Notes: generated from the sequence alone by a model not told the origin. A stretch of 64,000 bases of DNA from Sphingopyxis fribergensis (GCF_000803645.1 NZ_CP009122.1:596501-660500); one strand, 5' to 3'; numbered from the stretch's first letter, positions 15,736-24,778 are shown. Translations and numbers: made by a program.

Positions 15736-16173
15736 ATGCGCAGACGCCGCAGCATGTTCCATCGCAGCATTTTTCGTGCCGATCCCAATGGCGATCCCGA
15801 CATCAACACGACGCCGCTGATCGACGTGATGCTGGTGATGCTGGTGATGTTTATCATCACGATCCCGCCGCCGACGCACAGTGTCGACGTCACGCTGCCT
15901 GGCACGCCTCCGGACGCGACGGTGCTCGACGAAAATCGCGTGACGATCGATACCTTCGACGTGATTCGCTGGAACAACAAGGCGGTTGACCTGACCCAGC
16001 TGGGCATGCTCGTCAAACAGGCGGCCGAGCGGCCCGACCCTGCGGCGATCCTGCTCGAACCCGACGCGCGGGCGCGATATTTGCGTGTCGATGAAGTGAT
16101 CGGCGCGATCCGGCGCAACGGGGGGTCGAGCCTCGGCTTTCCCGGAATCCAGACCTATGCGGGACTGATCTGA
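15736..16173 (+). CDS. ExbD/TolR-family biopolymer transport protein (orphan)
   Basis: 145 residues from the ATG at 15736 behind GCGGGAGAGAGA; the frame is open back to 15673. A short basic cytoplasmic N-terminus is followed by one membrane span carrying the key aspartate in the family motif (DINTTPLIDVMLVMLVMFII) and a periplasmic domain ending near RNGGSSLGFPGIQTY. ExbD works with ExbB to couple proton flow to TonB-dependent uptake. No exbB or tonB neighbour is present in the window, so it must pair with partners encoded elsewhere. Confidence 0.9.
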   Translation: MRRRRSMFHRSIFRADPNGDPDINTTPLIDVMLVMLVMFIITIPPPTHSVDVTLPGTPPDATVLDENRVTIDTFDVIRWNNKAVDLTQLGMLVKQAAERPDPAAILLEPDARARYLRVDEVIGAIRRNGGSSLGFPGIQTYAGLI

Positions 16174-16203
16174 TCGTTAACGGCTCCCATCGCCCGTCGC
16201 CCG

Positions 16204-16746
16204 TCACGCGGTGGGCGCGGTTCCGGGCCGGAGATGGCGCATCATATAGCTGACATAATCGGCCTTGCCGAGCGGGACGCCCATATGGCGCAGCACGGCG
16301 TAGGCAGCGACCCGGTGGAAATAGAATTGCGGCTGCGCCCAGTCGCGCAGATAGTCGAGCGCCGTCATATCGAAGGTCATGCCGTTGGGCAGTGTGAAGC
16401 TGACCGGCCGGCCCCAATCGCCGCCGAGCGCGGCGGGATCGACGGTGTCGAGAAACACCAGCGCGTCGGCAATCTGGTCCTGCATACCGGCAAAATCGAC
16501 CGCGTCTTCGGCGAACTCCGGGACATCGCCGACGCCGAGCCGGGCCAGCGGCTGAAGTGCTTGCGTGCAGGTGAAGCGGATCTGCGAGGCGAGGGGAAAC
16601 ATATCGGGCGCGAGGCGGGCGACCGCAAACTGCAATTCCCCGACGCCATTGTCCGCACCCCATGCAAGCGCGCGCGACAGTTCGCCCGACAAGGCCCTCA
16701 GGCCATTCTGATAGGCCGGCACGGTCAGGTCATAGAGCATTGTCAA
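16204..16746 (-). CDS. DUF1993 family protein
   Basis: 180 residues. The DUF1993 pattern is visible: LYDLTVPAYQNGLRALSGEL at the start, a central LASQIRFTCTQALQPLARL and a C-terminal PQFYFHRVAAYAVLRHMGVP with LGKADYVSYM. The fold is a DinB-like helical bundle; the biochemical role of this family is not established. It lies 23 bases downstream of the ABC transporter gene on the same strand and may be cotranscribed. Confidence 0.88.
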   Translation of the reverse strand: MTMLYDLTVPAYQNGLRALSGELSRALAWGADNGVGELQFAVARLAPDMFPLASQIRFTCTQALQPLARLGVGDVPEFAEDAVDFAGMQDQIADALVFLDTVDPAALGGDWGRPVSFTLPNGMTFDMTALDYLRDWAQPQFYFHRVAAYAVLRHMGVPLGKADYVSYMMRHLRPGTAPTA

Positions 16747-16769
16747 ATCCTTCGGTTCGCCAGATGGCG

Positions 16770-18554
16770 TCAGGCGGCGGCGAGATTGTCCTGGAACTGG
16801 AGTCGCGCGAGGCGCGCATAAAGACCGTCGGCGGCGACGAGGGCGTCGTGCTTGCCCTCTTCGACGATACGGCCGTCGTCCATCACGATGATGCGGTCGG
16901 CGGCGCGCACGGTCGCAAGGCGGTGCGCGATGACGATCGTGGTGCGGTCGTGCATCAGCGTTTCGAGCGCGTCCTGGACGAGCTTTTCAGACTCGGCATC
17001 GAGCGCCGAGGTCGCTTCGTCGAGCAGCAGGAGCGGGGCGCGGCGGAGCAGCGCGCGCGCGATCGCGACGCGCTGACGCTGGCCGCCCGAAAGGCGCGCC
17101 CCGCCTTCGCCCATGAAGGTGTCGAGACCGTCCGGCAGCTTGCGGAGGAACTCCTCGGCATTGGCTGCACGCGCGGCGTCCCACAGATCCTCGTCGCTCG
17201 CCGCCCAATTACCGTAGCGGAGGTTGTCGCGCGCCGAGGCGGCGAAAATCACCGTTTCCTGCGGCACCATCGCGATACGCGCGCGGATGTCGGCGGGGTC
17301 GGCTTCGGTGAGCGGGACGCCGTCGAGCAATATCCGGCCGCCCTGTGGGTCGTAGAAACGCTCGGCGAGCTGGAAGAGCGTCGATTTGCCCGCGCCCGAG
17401 GGGCCGACGATCGCGACCGTTTCGCGCGGGTTGATCGCAAGCGAGAAATTATGGAGTGCCGGGGCGTCGGGGCGGGTAGGATAATGGAATTCGACGTTCG
17501 CGAATTCGAGCGTGCCGACGGGCGGTTCGGGGAAGGGGCGCGGCTTTGCGGGCGGCGCGATGCTCGCTTCGGCGTTGAGCAACTCGCTGAGGCGCTCAGC
17601 GGCGCCCGCGGCGCGGAGGAGGTCGCCATAGACTTCGGTGAGCGCGCCGAACGCGCCCGCGACGAGCCCGCCGGTGAGCACGAAGGCGGCGATCGTGCCA
17701 CCGGTGATCGTGCCCGCGGCAACGCCCGCCGCGCCATACCAGAGCAAAGTCGTGATCGCGCCGAAAAGCAGGCCGATGACGATTGCCGTCATCATCGCAC
17801 GCAGGCGGATGCGGCGCTTGGCGGTCGCGAAATTGGCCTCGACGGCGGTCGTGAAACGGTCGGCCTCACGCGCTTCCTGTCCGAAGGCCTGAACGATCTT
17901 CATCGCGCCGAGTTGTTCGGCGGTGGTGGCGCCGATGTCGGCGACGCGATCCTGGCTCGACCGCGAGACATTCTGGAGCTTTCGGCCGAGCAGGACGATC
18001 GGCATGATGATCACCGGGATACCGAGCAGGATCCCGCCGGTGAGTTTGGGCGACAAAGTGAAGAGATAGGCGATGCCGCCGATCCCCATCACGGTGTTGC
18101 GGAGCGCGACCGAGACGGTGGTGCCGACGGTCTGTTCGATGATCGAGGTGTCCGACGTCATGCGCGACGCGATTTCCGATGGGCGATTTTCCTCGAAAAA
18201 GCCGGGTGCGAGGCGCAGCAGGTTGCGCTGGACCGCCTGGCGGATGTCGGCGACGGTGCGCTCGCCGAGCCAGCTCACGAAATAAAAGCGCAGCGCGGTG
18301 GCGATCGCGAGCAGCAGTACGATGACATAGAAGAAGCGGAAATGCGGAGCGACGTCGCCGCCGCCGGCGACGAAGCCGCTGTCGATCATTTCCTTGAATT
18401 GATAGGGGATGGCGAGCGTCGCAAGCGCGGCGATGCCGAGCGCGACCGCGGCGATCAGCAATTGCAGCGGATAGCGACTGGCATAGTGCCAGATCATGCG
18501 CAGGCTGCCGAGCTTGCGGCGGGGCGTATCGGATTTGTCGGATGTGGTCGCCAT
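16770..18554 (-). CDS. ABC transporter, fused permease and ATPase (MsbA-like exporter)
   Basis: 594 residues. Six membrane helices occupy about residues 25-320, followed by the nucleotide-binding domain: Walker A GPSGAGKST, signature LSGGQRQRVAIARA, Walker B LLLLDEATSALD, and the H-loop in VIAHRLATV. Half-transporters of this layout act as homodimers in the inner membrane and export lipids, lipid A precursors or hydrophobic compounds; the substrate cannot be read from the sequence. The N-terminal 20 residues (SDKSDTPRRKLGSL) are a polar extension. Confidence 0.93.
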   Translation of the reverse strand: MATTSDKSDTPRRKLGSLRMIWHYASRYPLQLLIAAVALGIAALATLAIPYQFKEMIDSGFVAGGGDVAPHFRFFYVIVLLLAIATALRFYFVSWLGERTVADIRQAVQRNLLRLAPGFFEENRPSEIASRMTSDTSIIEQTVGTTVSVALRNTVMGIGGIAYLFTLSPKLTGGILLGIPVIIMPIVLLGRKLQNVSRSSQDRVADIGATTAEQLGAMKIVQAFGQEAREADRFTTAVEANFATAKRRIRLRAMMTAIVIGLLFGAITTLLWYGAAGVAAGTITGGTIAAFVLTGGLVAGAFGALTEVYGDLLRAAGAAERLSELLNAEASIAPPAKPRPFPEPPVGTLEFANVEFHYPTRPDAPALHNFSLAINPRETVAIVGPSGAGKSTLFQLAERFYDPQGGRILLDGVPLTEADPADIRARIAMVPQETVIFAASARDNLRYGNWAASDEDLWDAARAANAEEFLRKLPDGLDTFMGEGGARLSGGQRQRVAIARALLRRAPLLLLDEATSALDAESEKLVQDALETLMHDRTTIVIAHRLATVRAADRIIVMDDGRIVEEGKHDALVAADGLYARLARLQFQDNLAAA

Positions 18555-18691
18555 GGACGATGGCCCTAGCAGCCCCGCCCATGCCGCTCAACGCCGCAGA
18601 ATGACCCACGGCTTCAAGCACTTTGAAGCACGGCGACAGGATCGCGCCGAAAAGGGAGCGCGGTGGCTGACACCGCACTCCCGATCTCACC

Positions 18692-18949
18692 TCACCGATT
18701 ATCGAGTTGCGCACGCACCGCGCGAAGGCCTGCCTGCGTGATGCGGTACGGCGCGCCGTTCTGCGAGCCGATGAAACCGCGCCGTCGCAGCCGGTTGAAC
18801 AGGGAGAGGCCTGTGTTCGCGAGGACGAAGCCATCGCGGGTGAAGCACAATGCTTCGACGATATGGCCGTTTTGGCCGCGCCGATGGCGGATCATGCCGC
18901 CTTGCGCCAGCACATGGAGCATGCGCTGCTCCGCTTTCGAAATATTCAT
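18692..18949 (-). CDS. YjhX-family (UPF0386) protein
   Basis: 85 residues from the ATG at 18949; the open frame extends to 19012. The UPF0386 signature runs along the whole protein: MNISKAEQRMLHVLAQGG, HIVEALCFTRDGF, LFNRLRRRGFIGSQNG and the ending ITQAGLRAVRAQLDNR. E. coli YjhX has been described as a toxin acting on topoisomerase I, paired with the acetyltransferase YjhQ. No YjhQ-like antitoxin is next to it here, so toxicity should not be assumed. The winged-helix look also fits a DNA-binding role. Confidence 0.88.
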   Translation of the reverse strand: MNISKAEQRMLHVLAQGGMIRHRRGQNGHIVEALCFTRDGFVLANTGLSLFNRLRRRGFIGSQNGAPYRITQAGLRAVRAQLDNR

Positions 18950-19224
18950 GGGATATGTCCGGGATTTAAAGCAACAAAGGCGCGCCGACCCGCTTGTCGC
19001 CACGCTGCGCACATCCCGATTACGCCGGGATGTTAGCGGTTGCCCGCAATCTCAGACATATTCGCTCCATCGGCGCACCCTGCGCCGTGGATGCAGAATA
19101 TGGACAAAATTTGCACGCCGCAATGATTTTGATGCATTGCACAATGAGACTGAGCCCCTAGACTGCTAACCAATGCGCAGGCGCCGAAGAGCGCCGCCGG
19201 GGTCACGCAAGGAACGATTTATAT

Positions 19225-20445
19225 ATGCTTTATCATGCCTTTGACATGCAGAAGAACTGGCTCGCGGGCGCGAGTGCGCTCGCGACGGCGGGCGCACAGG
19301 TGATGCAGCATCCGGCGAATCCGCTCGGCTATTTCAGCGGCAGTCCGATGTTCGCCTCCGCGCTCGAAGTTTTCGCGCATGCCTCGGCACCGCGCGGCAA
19401 GCCGGGGTTCGAGCTGTACGAGACCGAAGTCGACGGCGAGACGGTGCGCGTGACCGAAGCGATCGAGGCACGCAAGCCGTTCGGTCAGCTCAAGCATTTC
19501 AAGCATAAGGGCACGAAAGACGCGCCCAAGCTGCTGATCGTCGCGCCGATGTCGGGCCATTATGCGACCTTGCTGCGCGGCACGGTCGAGCGGATGCTGC
19601 CCGGCCATGATGTGTGGATCACCGACTGGCGCGACGCGCGCAACGTGCCGCTGGAAGCCGGCAAGTTCGACCTTGATGATTATGTCGATTATCTGATTTC
19701 GTGGCTCGAACATATCGGCCCGGGCGCGCATGTGCTGGCGGTGTGCCAGCCCTCGGTGCCTAGCCTCGCCGCCGCGGCGATCATGGCGGCGAACAAGAAT
19801 AAGTGCCGGCCGAAGACGCTGACGATGATGGGCGGCCCGATCGATACGCGCAAGGCGCCGACGGCGGTGAACGAGCATGCGATGACGCGGCCGCACGCCT
19901 GGTTCCAGGAAAATGTCATCGCGACCGTCCCCGCCTATTATCCGGGCGCCGGGCGCCGCGTCTATCCGGGCTTCCTCCAGCTTGCCGGCTTCATGTCGAT
20001 GAACCTTGGCAATCACATGATGAGCCATTGGGAGATGTTCAAACATCTGGTCGACGGCGACGGCGAGGGGGCCGACAAGACCAAGGAATTCTACGACGAA
20101 TATCGCGCCGTGTGCGACATGACGTCCGAATTCTACCTGCAGACCGTTGACGTCGTGTTCCAGCGCCACCTGTTGCCAAAGGGCGAGATGACGCATCGCG
20201 GCCAGCCGGTCGACGTCGGCGTGATCGAGGATATCGCGATCCTCGCGATCGAGGGCGAGCGCGACGATATTTCGGGGATCGGTCAGACCAAGGCCGCGCT
20301 GACAATCGCCAAGTCGCTGCCCGCCGAGAAGAAGAAATATCTGATGGCCAAGGGCGTCGGCCACTACGGCATTTTCAACGGCCGCAAATGGCGCGACGAG
20401 ATCGCGCCGGTGGTGGAGAAGTGGATCCGCGCGCACGGCGGCTGA
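19225..20445 (+). CDS. phaZ: Intracellular polyhydroxybutyrate depolymerase
   Basis: 406 residues. Hydrolyses stored PHB granules to hydroxybutyrate in the cytoplasm. The family start LYHAFDMQKNWLAGA and a conserved NPLGYFSGSPMFASALEVF are present. The nucleophile lies in a lipase-like box VLAVCQPSVPS with Cys at about residue 174, the known feature of short-chain intracellular PhaZ enzymes. VGHYGIFNGRKWRDEIAP near the C-terminus holds the catalytic His. AAGGAACG precedes the ATG. Its presence implies a PHB cycle in this organism. Confidence 0.94.
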   Translation: MLYHAFDMQKNWLAGASALATAGAQVMQHPANPLGYFSGSPMFASALEVFAHASAPRGKPGFELYETEVDGETVRVTEAIEARKPFGQLKHFKHKGTKDAPKLLIVAPMSGHYATLLRGTVERMLPGHDVWITDWRDARNVPLEAGKFDLDDYVDYLISWLEHIGPGAHVLAVCQPSVPSLAAAAIMAANKNKCRPKTLTMMGGPIDTRKAPTAVNEHAMTRPHAWFQENVIATVPAYYPGAGRRVYPGFLQLAGFMSMNLGNHMMSHWEMFKHLVDGDGEGADKTKEFYDEYRAVCDMTSEFYLQTVDVVFQRHLLPKGEMTHRGQPVDVGVIEDIAILAIEGERDDISGIGQTKAALTIAKSLPAEKKKYLMAKGVGHYGIFNGRKWRDEIAPVVEKWIRAHGG

Positions 20446-20480
20446 CGACCGGGAGCTGAGGTCCCGCTTCCAATATCTCG

Positions 20481-20560
20481 TCATTCCCGCGAAAGCGGGA
20501 ACCCAGGGCTAGGCCAGCCGACGATCGCTCTGGGTCCCCGCTTTCGCGGGGATGACGAAA
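20481..20560. repeat. Intergenic palindromic repeat, family B
   Basis: TCATTCCCGCGAAAGCGGGA and the inverted arm CCCCGCTTTCGCGGGGATGA flank a spacer with CCAGCCGACGATCGCTCTGG. The same architecture occurs at 22862-22946 and within 59797-59981. It separates the convergent phaZ and DUF885 genes and could help terminate both transcripts. Confidence 0.85.
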
Positions 20561-20608
20561 ATGGGAATGACAGTTCACCGCCCCAAAGCGGACGTCGGCG
20601 TCGCCGCA

Positions 20609-22426
20609 TCACTTCTTCTTCGCCGCGATATAGCGCGTCACCTGCTCCTCGAGGATGTCGAGCGGCAGTGCACCTTCGCTCAGCACCGCTTCGTGGAAAT
20701 CGCGAATGTCGAAGCGGGGGCCGAGTTCGCTTTCGGCCCGTTTGCGCAGCTCGGCGATCTTGAGCTGGCCGACCATGTAGCTGGTCGCCTGCCCCGGCCA
20801 ATTGAAATAGCGGTCGACCTCGCGCGCGATGTCGGTGTCCGACACCGAGCTGTTCGCCTTGAAATAGGCGATTGCCTGTTCGCGCGTCCAGCGCTTCGAA
20901 TGGATGCCGGTGTCGAGCACGAGGCGGATCGCGCGCCACACCTGGAGCGAGAGCATGCCGAAACGGTCATAGGGGGTCTTGTAGACGCCCATTTCGTTCG
21001 CCAGCCGTTCCGAATAAAGGCCCCAGCCCTCCATATAGGCGCCATAGCCGCCGAATTTGCGGAACTTGGGAATGCCCGTCAGTTCCTGCTGGCGCGCGAT
21101 CTGGAAATGGTGGCCCGGCGCGCCTTCGTGCGCGGCGATGCCCGCGACTTGCACCTTCTGCGTCTGGTTCATGTCGACGAGGTTGACGTAATAGATGCCG
21201 GGGCGCGTGCCGTCGGCCGAGGGCGGATTGTAGAAAGCGGTCGATGCCGTCCCTTCGCGCCATTTTTCGACCGCGCGCACTTCGAGCGGCGCCTTGGGCA
21301 GTACCCGGAAATAGCGCGGCGCGGCAGTCATCACCGATGCGATCACCGCGCGCGCGTCGGCGAGATAGGTTTCGCGGCCCGCCTCGGTGTTTGGATATTT
21401 GAACTGCGGGTCCGTGCGGATGTGGTCAAAGAATTGTTCGAGCGTTCCGGTGAACCCGACCTCGCGCTTGATCGCCTCCATCTCCTCGCGGATTGCCGCG
21501 ACCTGCGCGAGGCCGAGGGCGTGGATCTGGTCCGCGGTGAGGCTGGTGGTGGTCGAGCTTTTCAGCCGGTCGGCGTAATAGGCGGCGCCGTCGGGCAGGT
21601 TCCACGCGCCGAAATTGCCCTTCGACTGGGGCTCGATTTCGTCGATCGCCGCGATCAGCGTGGTGTAGCCATGCTTGAACGGCCCGGTCAGCGCGGAACT
21701 CGCGTCGGCGATCAGCTTTGCCTTCGTCGCGGCCGGGGCATCGAGCGCCTCAACCTTCTTGCGGAAGTCGGCCAGCAGCGTCGAATCGGCGCCGCCGTCG
21801 AAGGGCGCACCCGTAATGACTTTCAGCGCGTCGGCGCGCGCGGGAGCGAAATTGACCTTGTTGGGGATGATCCCCGCCGCGGCCTGTTCGCGCATCGTCG
21901 CCGCGACTTCGCGCATCACGCGGTCGGTATCGCGCAGGCGGGCGATATAGGCCTCTGCATCGGCGACGTTGTCGACCTTGTGGTTGTTGATGAGCAGCAC
22001 CGGGATCGCGCCGGCGGGGCTGCCGTTGGTCGAGACGGGGAAGCGGAGGTTGCGGAAGCGGAGCGATTCGCGGCCGCGTTCGACTTCATATTCGAACAGA
22101 CGGTAGCTGACGCGCGCGCTCTCGCCGAGCTGGTCGGGCTTGAAGCGCGCATGCATGTCCTTGAGCTGGCGTTCGGCGAGTTCCTGATCGCGGACCGTCG
22201 CAGCGTCGGTGTAATCGTCGAGCTTGGCGTAGTTGGTCTTGAGGCCGAGCTGCGTTTGCGATTCGGGGCTGAGGGCGAGCCTCTCGTCAAACGCCTGATC
22301 GAGGAACTGGAGCAGAGCCTGATCCTGCGCCCCGGCTTGCGGCGCCGCCTGTGCGAAGGCGGGGGCAGTCATCGGCGCGAAGGGCAGGACGGGGAGCAGC
22401 ATAAGGGCAACGGCAAGGCGCATCAC
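20609..22426 (-). CDS. DUF885 family exported protein, putative metallopeptidase
   Basis: 605 residues with a signal peptide (LAVALMLLPVLPFAPMTAPA, cut after AFAQ). The DUF885 hallmark AAHEGAPGHHFQIARQ contains an HExxxHH-like metal-binding motif, and GWGLYSERLANEMG downstream supplies the family's second acidic motif. The ending with DFHEAVLSEGALPLDILEEQ is typical. Members are annotated as periplasmic zinc-dependent carboxypeptidase-like enzymes, with little experimental proof. AATAGGAG precedes the ATG. Confidence 0.9.
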   Translation of the reverse strand: MMRLAVALMLLPVLPFAPMTAPAFAQAAPQAGAQDQALLQFLDQAFDERLALSPESQTQLGLKTNYAKLDDYTDAATVRDQELAERQLKDMHARFKPDQLGESARVSYRLFEYEVERGRESLRFRNLRFPVSTNGSPAGAIPVLLINNHKVDNVADAEAYIARLRDTDRVMREVAATMREQAAAGIIPNKVNFAPARADALKVITGAPFDGGADSTLLADFRKKVEALDAPAATKAKLIADASSALTGPFKHGYTTLIAAIDEIEPQSKGNFGAWNLPDGAAYYADRLKSSTTTSLTADQIHALGLAQVAAIREEMEAIKREVGFTGTLEQFFDHIRTDPQFKYPNTEAGRETYLADARAVIASVMTAAPRYFRVLPKAPLEVRAVEKWREGTASTAFYNPPSADGTRPGIYYVNLVDMNQTQKVQVAGIAAHEGAPGHHFQIARQQELTGIPKFRKFGGYGAYMEGWGLYSERLANEMGVYKTPYDRFGMLSLQVWRAIRLVLDTGIHSKRWTREQAIAYFKANSSVSDTDIAREVDRYFNWPGQATSYMVGQLKIAELRKRAESELGPRFDIRDFHEAVLSEGALPLDILEEQVTRYIAAKKK

Positions 22427-22551
22427 ATTCTCCTATTCGAATGAGGGGCTTGTTGCGCAGCGACGGGTCGGGCGCAATATTATTCCAGCGCCTGCTTGTC
22501 GTTGTGTGACGCGGATGGCGGCTTTGGGGTGGGAAGCGGACGTTCCCTCTT

Positions 22552-22628
22552 CTTCGTCATCCCGGACTTGATCCGGGATCCATGACTTCAGCGCCGCAGC
22601 GGATCCCGGATCAAGTCCGGGATGACGA
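22552..22628. repeat. Intergenic palindromic repeat, family A
   Basis: Arms GTCATCCCGGACTTGATCCG and CGGATCAAGTCCGGGATGAC flank GGATCCATGACTTCAGCGCC. This is the best-preserved copy of the family in the window. The 575-base gap 22427-23001 is filled by this and the next two repeat elements and holds no gene that I can see. Confidence 0.88.
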
Positions 22629-22638
22629 TGATGCAAAT

Positions 22639-22774
22639 ATCCTCCCTGTGGCGAAGCCATGGGGAGGTGGCAGCGCGGAGCGCTGACGGAGGGGCAATGG
22701 CGCTGCCGTTGCCGCCCCTCCACCAACGCCTGCGGCGTCGGTCCCCCTCCCCATGGCTTCGCCACAGGGAGGAT
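22639..22774. repeat. Inverted repeat element, family D, 29-bp perfect arms
   Basis: ATCCTCCCTGTGGCGAAGCC plus ATGGGGAGG at 22639-22667 is repeated as its exact reverse complement at 22746-22774. The interior contains CTGACGGAGGGG and its counterpart CCCCTCCACCAACGCCTGCG. A single diverged arm is found at 6035-6092. No coding capacity. Confidence 0.88.
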
Positions 22775-22788
22775 CTTATGTCCGCTAA

Positions 22789-22973
22789 CGGTCGTTTCCG
22801 GTCATTTCGTCCGCATCGGAGCCGAATGACGGCATGGGGGTGGTGAGCGGACGTCCCCAACATTCGTCATTCCCGCGAAGGCGGGAACCCAGGGAGGGGT
22901 CAGCCGACGCACGCTCTGGGTTCCCGCCTTCGCGGGAATGACGAAGTTTTAATGACGCGGAATGGCAGCTATT
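22789..22973. repeat. 185-bp duplicated intergenic sequence, copy 1 (contains family B palindrome)
   Basis: From CGGTCGTTTCCGGTCATTTC to GCGGAATGGCAGCTATT this stretch matches 59797-59981 base for base by direct reading. It includes the family B palindrome with arms CATTCCCGCGAAGGCGGGAA and TTCCCGCCTTCGCGGGAATG. The bases outside the 185 differ between the two sites. Confidence 0.92.
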
Positions 22974-23001
22974 AGGTCGAGAGTGGCCAATTACCGCCCG
23001 C

Positions 23002-24660
23002 TCATTTCCGCGCCGCGGCGCTCTTGTCGCGGATCGCCTTGAATTCGCTGCCATCCTTCCAGCCCGGCCATTTGGCCGAGCGGGCGAGTTCATCGCCGAT
23101 AGTGTAGAAAATCGAGATATCCTGCACCGCGCCGTCCAGGTTCCAGCTTTCATCCCAGGCGTCGCACGCCTGATGATAGCATTTGCCTGTATAGGCATCG
23201 ACCCACGCCTGCCCGGCGGGCTTGCCGCCCTCGACGAGATCGGAGGCGCCCGCGATGCCCATCATCAACAGGACGGGGACGCCGCGCTTCGCAAGGCTGA
23301 AATGGTCGGCGCGGTAGAAGAGGCCGCGTTCGGGGAGGCTTTCGACGCTGACGGTGCGGCCTTGTGTCGCGGCGACGCGCGCGAGATCGTCTTCGAGACT
23401 GCCCTGTCCCTTACCGACGAGCACGACATCCTTTGCGTGGCCCGCGGTCTGCAGGATGTCGAGGCCGAAATTGGCGACGGTTTTCTCCACCGGGAAGATC
23501 GGGTTTTCGGCATAGGCCTCAGAACCGAGGAGCCCGCGTTCTTCGGCGGTCCAGAAGGCGAAGGCGATCGTGCGGTCGGGGGCGGGCGCCGCCTTGAACA
23601 GCCGCGCAATCTCGAACAGCCCCGCGACGCCGAGCGCGTCGTCGTTGGCGCCGGCGCGATAGATGCGGCCCTGTTCGTCGGGCGCGCCTTCGCCATAGGC
23701 GTCCCAGTGTGCACCGTACATGACGACCTCGTCGGGGCGTTTCGTGCCGGGGATTTTCGCAAGGACATTCTGGCTTTGCACGACTTCCTGCGTCACCGGG
23801 ATCGCGGCGTTGAAGCTGGTGCCGAGGTCGACAGGTTTGAAATCCTTGCGGCGCGCGGCGGTGCGCAGCTTGGCGAGATCCTGTCCGGCGCTGGCGAACA
23901 GGCCGGCCGCGGTTTCGCCCGAGATCCAGCCTTGGAGCGCGAGGCTCGTCACCTTTTCGGGCGGCATGACGAGGCCGTAATTTTCACCTCCCGGCGCTTT
24001 GACGACGTTCCAGCCATAGCCGACGCCATCGGTGTCGTGGACGATCAGCGCGCCGATCGCGCCGCGGCGCGATGCTTCCTCGAACTTGTAGGTCCAGCGG
24101 CCATAATAGGTCATCGTCCGGCCACCGAACTTGCCGAAGCTGTCCTCGCCCTCGGTCGCGACGAAATCGGGATCGTTGATCAGGAAGACCGCGACCTTGC
24201 CCTTGAGATCGACGTCCTTGAAATCGTCCCAGCCGCGTTCGGGCGCGCTGACGCCATAGCCGACGAAGACGAGCGGGGCGTTCTGGACCACCGCCTGATC
24301 CTTCGGCTGAAGCGTCGAGACATAAATATCGGTGCCGAAGCTCAGCGGGGTCGCGGTGCCTTTGCGATCGAAGCCGAGCGTCGTCGGGGTGCCGAGGCGG
24401 GTGTGGAGCAAGGGCACGGGCTGGGTCCAGCCGCCGCCCGTCCCCGCGGGTTCAAGGCCGAGCCCCTGCAGCCGGCCGATCAGATAGCCGGTCGTGCGTT
24501 CCTCACCCACCGTGCCGGGGGCGCGGCCCTGAAACTGGTCGGAGGCGAGGGTGCGGACGGTCTGCGTCAGGTGGGCGGCGTCGATCGCGGGCGCGTTTTG
24601 CGCGATTGCGGGGGCTGCTACGGCGGTGAGGAGAAGGGCGGAGGCAAGGCGCAAGGACAT
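23002..24660 (-). CDS. Secreted M28-family metallopeptidase with PA domain
   Basis: 552 residues from the ATG at 24660, giving a clean signal peptide (LRLASALLLTAVAAPAIAQ). A protease-associated insert spans about residues 120-280. The M28 zinc ligands follow in order: GAHWDAYG (His, Asp), GANDDALGVAG (Asp), TAEERGLLGSEAY (Glu pair), and the late His in CYHQACDAWDESW. Family members are aminopeptidases acting in the periplasm or outside the cell on short peptides. The open frame reaches upstream to 24957, but that part overlaps the divergent gene's start. Confidence 0.92.
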   Translation of the reverse strand: MSLRLASALLLTAVAAPAIAQNAPAIDAAHLTQTVRTLASDQFQGRAPGTVGEERTTGYLIGRLQGLGLEPAGTGGGWTQPVPLLHTRLGTPTTLGFDRKGTATPLSFGTDIYVSTLQPKDQAVVQNAPLVFVGYGVSAPERGWDDFKDVDLKGKVAVFLINDPDFVATEGEDSFGKFGGRTMTYYGRWTYKFEEASRRGAIGALIVHDTDGVGYGWNVVKAPGGENYGLVMPPEKVTSLALQGWISGETAAGLFASAGQDLAKLRTAARRKDFKPVDLGTSFNAAIPVTQEVVQSQNVLAKIPGTKRPDEVVMYGAHWDAYGEGAPDEQGRIYRAGANDDALGVAGLFEIARLFKAAPAPDRTIAFAFWTAEERGLLGSEAYAENPIFPVEKTVANFGLDILQTAGHAKDVVLVGKGQGSLEDDLARVAATQGRTVSVESLPERGLFYRADHFSLAKRGVPVLLMMGIAGASDLVEGGKPAGQAWVDAYTGKCYHQACDAWDESWNLDGAVQDISIFYTIGDELARSAKWPGWKDGSEFKAIRDKSAAARK

Positions 24661-24778
24661 GGAGCGGGGTTTCCTGTTTTGGTTTTGGTACGCCTTGCAT
24701 GCGGTCGCGCCGCGTCGCCAATGATTTGACAGCAAGAAACGGAGCGTGCGGACGGGCGGGCGCTGGCAGGGTCGCGGC

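Noticed and set aside
16662..18569. Plus-strand frame of 635 residues opposite the ABC transporter
   Set aside because: Low-complexity Arg/Asp/Gly-rich product; the minus strand has all ABC motifs.
22552..22774. Palindromic repeats considered as rho-independent terminators
   Set aside because: No T runs follow the stems and the same sequences occur in unrelated positions, including inside an operon (1252-1349), so they are better described as dispersed repeats.
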